This document shows, piece after piece, positions 41,491 through 43,167 of a stretch of DNA of 43,167 bases; the stretch's first letter is position 1; every line of letters begins with the position of its first letter. A program made the position numbers and the translations under genes. The notes beneath the pieces are model-generated. The model saw only the letters and a program-made list of their open reading frames with translations, did not search any database and was not told where the DNA came from. Origin of the DNA: Desulfobacula sp. (lineage in GTDB: Bacteria; Desulfobacterota; Desulfobacteria; Desulfobacterales; Desulfobacteraceae); NCBI GenBank assembly GCA_021647625.1, contig JAKIUJ010000009.1, forward strand, positions 1-43,167. Reading direction: 5' to 3'.

Positions 41491-41694
41491 ATGAAGACAC
41501 AAATACTTATGAAAACCCCTGTAGTTGATCTTGGCTCATGCATTCTTTGTGAGATCTGCGTAGAATTGGCACCCCATGCATTTCAAATTAATGAGGCTGG
41601 ATTTGTTGAAACCATGCCGCTGGACGACTACTCGGACGAAAATATTCATGAAGCCAAAAAAAATTGTCCCAAAGATTGTATCATCTGGGAATAA
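41491..41694 (+). CDS. Single-cluster [4Fe-4S] ferredoxin
   Basis: A 67-residue ferredoxin (or 61 from the internal ATG at 41509). Cysteines CILCEIC and later CPKDC form one [4Fe-4S] or [3Fe-4S] cluster, as in the small ferredoxins of sulfate reducers. The EINEAGFVETMP stretch lies between. It follows rubrerythrin by 54 bases in the same direction and ends before a hairpin. Confidence 0.88.
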   Translation: MKTQILMKTPVVDLGSCILCEICVELAPHAFQINEAGFVETMPLDDYSDENIHEAKKNCPKDCIIWE

Positions 41695-41700
41695 TTTAAT

Positions 41701-41741
41701 GCCCAAAAGATGAATTCCCGACGGGTTCTCATCTTTTGGGC
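41701..41741 (+). terminator. Terminator-like hairpin after the ferredoxin gene
   Basis: GCCCAAAAGATGA and TCATCTTTTGGGC form 13-bp arms with a 15-base loop, six bases past the ferredoxin stop. The following bases are only mildly T-rich. Confidence 0.7.
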
Positions 41742-41818
41742 ACAACTTCTCCGTTTGCCTTTCCATACCAATTCCATACCAATCTTATCTGAATTTTAAA
41801 AAAAAGATTGCACCTGAT

Positions 41819-41850
41819 ACACAAATGTGTCATTTACCTGATCAGTAAAT
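41819..41850. promoter_or_regulatory. Dyads upstream of the sigma-54 activator gene
   Basis: ACACA-N2-TGTGT (41819-41830) is followed by ATTTAC(C)TGATCAGTAAAT (41832-41850), a palindrome apart from one extra C. They lie 40-70 bases before the start codon and could be operators for self-control. Confidence 0.45.
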
Positions 41851-41891
41851 AAACCATATCTAATTTTATATATTATTTGGAAAATGATACC

Positions 41892-43167
41892 ATGACCCAA
41901 TTCACTCAATCACTGCTTGATGCAAACAATCTCAACCTGGTTCTCGATAATCTTAAATTAGGCATTATTGCCCATACACCGGACAGAACAATTACTGTTT
42001 TTAACAAAGAAGCGGAAAGAATCACAGGCTACCTTAAAGAAGAAGTCGTTGGTAAAGATTGCCATGTCGTTTTCCAGGAACCTTTTTGCGGCGGAAAATG
42101 TTCGTTTTGTGACGGAGAGCCCTCATTTCCTTTTGTGACAAAAGAATATCCTTTAAATATTATATCCAAAGATGGAACACCCCTTCAACTTGAGATGAAT
42201 ATTTCTGCGATTATTGGTGAAGACGGCGTATTTAATGGTGTCCTGGCATCTTTTAAAGATGTTACAGAAACTTTTAATTTATCGTTAAAAGCAGAGAATT
42301 TGTCAAATTTTGCCGGCATTATCGGTAAAGACATTGCCATGCAGGATATTTTCAGACAGATAAGGGATGTGGCCCTTTATAATTATCCGGTTCACGTTTC
42401 AGGCGACACAGGTACTGGAAAAGAACGTGTCGCCTATGCCATCCATGATATCAGTGCATATGGCACCGGTGCATTTGTTCCTGTCAATTGTGGTGCCATT
42501 CCCGAAGGTATTGTTGAGAGTGAACTATTCGGGCATGTTAAAGGCGCTTTTTCAGGGGCCATAAAGGAACGAAAGGGACGGTTTGAACTTGCCCATAAAG
42601 GCACCCTGTTTCTGGATGAAATTGCCGAACTGCCTTTGAGTACCCAAGTCAAGCTGCTTCGTTTCCTACAGGAAGGCACCTTTGAAAAAGTCGGGGGTGA
42701 AAAGCGCGTTTCAATAGACGTCCGAATTATCAGTGCCACAAATAAAAACTTGAAAAATGAAGTCAGAGCCGGCAAATTCAGAGAAGACCTATACTACAGA
42801 CTCAATGTCATCCCAATCCACCTGCCGCCATTGAGAAAACGAAGAACAGACATCCCATTGCTTGCCGCTCATTTTCTTAAAGAAGCGGAACAGGAAAGCG
42901 GTGCAATCGTGCCTGAACTTTCTGATGAAAGCCTTGATCTCATGTTAGATTACCACTGGCCCGGCAATGTTCGGGAACTAAAAAATGTTATTCAATTTTC
43001 AGTGGTTCGATCCCGGGGTAAAAAAATCATGCCGTCCGATTTGCCTATGGAGATTACCGAGGGCCGGGATATGAGTCCAAGGTACCGGACAGATCGGATG
43101 CCTTCTCTGCAAATCCCACAGGCAAGGGGCAAACTGGACATTGAATCCGTAAAAATGGCCATTAAGA
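41892..43167 (+). CDS. PAS-AAA+ sigma-54-dependent activator (partial, right edge)
   Basis: About 425 codons are visible and the frame runs off the window. Residues about 12-125 form a PAS domain (NLKLGIIAHTPDRTITVFNK, then EAERITGYLKEEVVGKDC). It contains a cysteine group: GKDC, then EPFCGGKCSFCDGE. The AAA+ domain has GDTGTGKE as Walker A, GTLFLDEIAE as Walker B, and GAFSGA in place of the usual GAFTGA sigma-54 contact loop. YHWPGNVRELKN marks the end of the AAA+ domain; a Fis-type HTH should follow outside. The PAS cysteines suggest redox or Fe-S sensing. The target is unknown. Confidence 0.9.
   Translation, partial: MTQFTQSLLDANNLNLVLDNLKLGIIAHTPDRTITVFNKEAERITGYLKEEVVGKDCHVVFQEPFCGGKCSFCDGEPSFPFVTKEYPLNIISKDGTPLQLEMNISAIIGEDGVFNGVLASFKDVTETFNLSLKAENLSNFAGIIGKDIAMQDIFRQIRDVALYNYPVHVSGDTGTGKERVAYAIHDISAYGTGAFVPVNCGAIPEGIVESELFGHVKGAFSGAIKERKGRFELAHKGTLFLDEIAELPLSTQVKLLRFLQEGTFEKVGGEKRVSIDVRIISATNKNLKNEVRAGKFREDLYYRLNVIPIHLPPLRKRRTDIPLLAAHFLKEAEQESGAIVPELSDESLDLMLDYHWPGNVRELKNVIQFSVVRSRGKKIMPSDLPMEITEGRDMSPRYRTDRMPSLQIPQARGKLDIESVKMAIK

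Overview
The window looks like a chromosomal segment of an anaerobic, sulfate-reducer-type Desulfobacterota bacterium (Desulfobacteraceae-like). This is inferred from gene content: many ferredoxin-type Fe-S proteins, a MetV-type Wood-Ljungdahl subunit, an oxygen-sensitive glycyl radical enzyme, reverse rubrerythrin, a DVU0298-type protein, and two sigma-54 activators. No rRNA, tRNA, CRISPR array or complete insertion sequence was seen.

Layout. 1-1540 (minus): a four-cluster CooF-like ferredoxin, a two-cluster ferredoxin and the start of a MetV-like protein. 1789-4571: a phage-shock-type envelope stress module, pspF divergent from pspABC, with a textbook sigma-54 promoter between. 4680-8836: a LysE-type exporter, an HDOD-GAF-GGDEF(degenerate)-PilZ signalling protein and a PA14 lipoprotein. 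8837-12384: a GNAT remnant, then arginase and ornithine aminotransferase with a divergent LysR regulator. 12396-18995: a signalling island with a TPR protein, a cyclic-nucleotide-binding gene broken by an early stop codon, and a membrane-anchored NACHT-type NTPase flanked by two paralogous receiver-TPR proteins. 19251-22663: azlC-azlD-TrmB operon, a SEC-C remnant, a LysR regulator and a small membrane protein. 23018-32880: trans-4-hydroxyproline dehydratase, its radical-SAM activase, a GntR regulator and a complete oligopeptide ABC transporter. 33247-37328: an XRE regulator, a DUF523 protein and a long acyl-CoA dehydrogenase under a likely TetR/FadR-type operator. 37684-43167: a UroD/MetE-like methyltransferase, a transglutaminase-like protein, a DVU0298-type protein, a small protein, reverse rubrerythrin, a ferredoxin, and a partial PAS-AAA+ sigma-54 activator.

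How the parts may work together (inference). Opp peptide import, HypD/HypE and RocF/RocD form a theme of peptide-derived amino acid use: hydroxyproline and arginine/ornithine both converge on pyrroline-5-carboxylate. AzlCD is a branched-chain amino acid exporter. The rubrerythrin-ferredoxin group handles peroxide. The NACHT gene with its two receiver-TPR neighbours is the best candidate for an undescribed system. A family of small foldback repeats sits at gene 3' ends; two near-full-length copies (about 27114-27262 and 34584-34730) show paired, structure-preserving substitutions.
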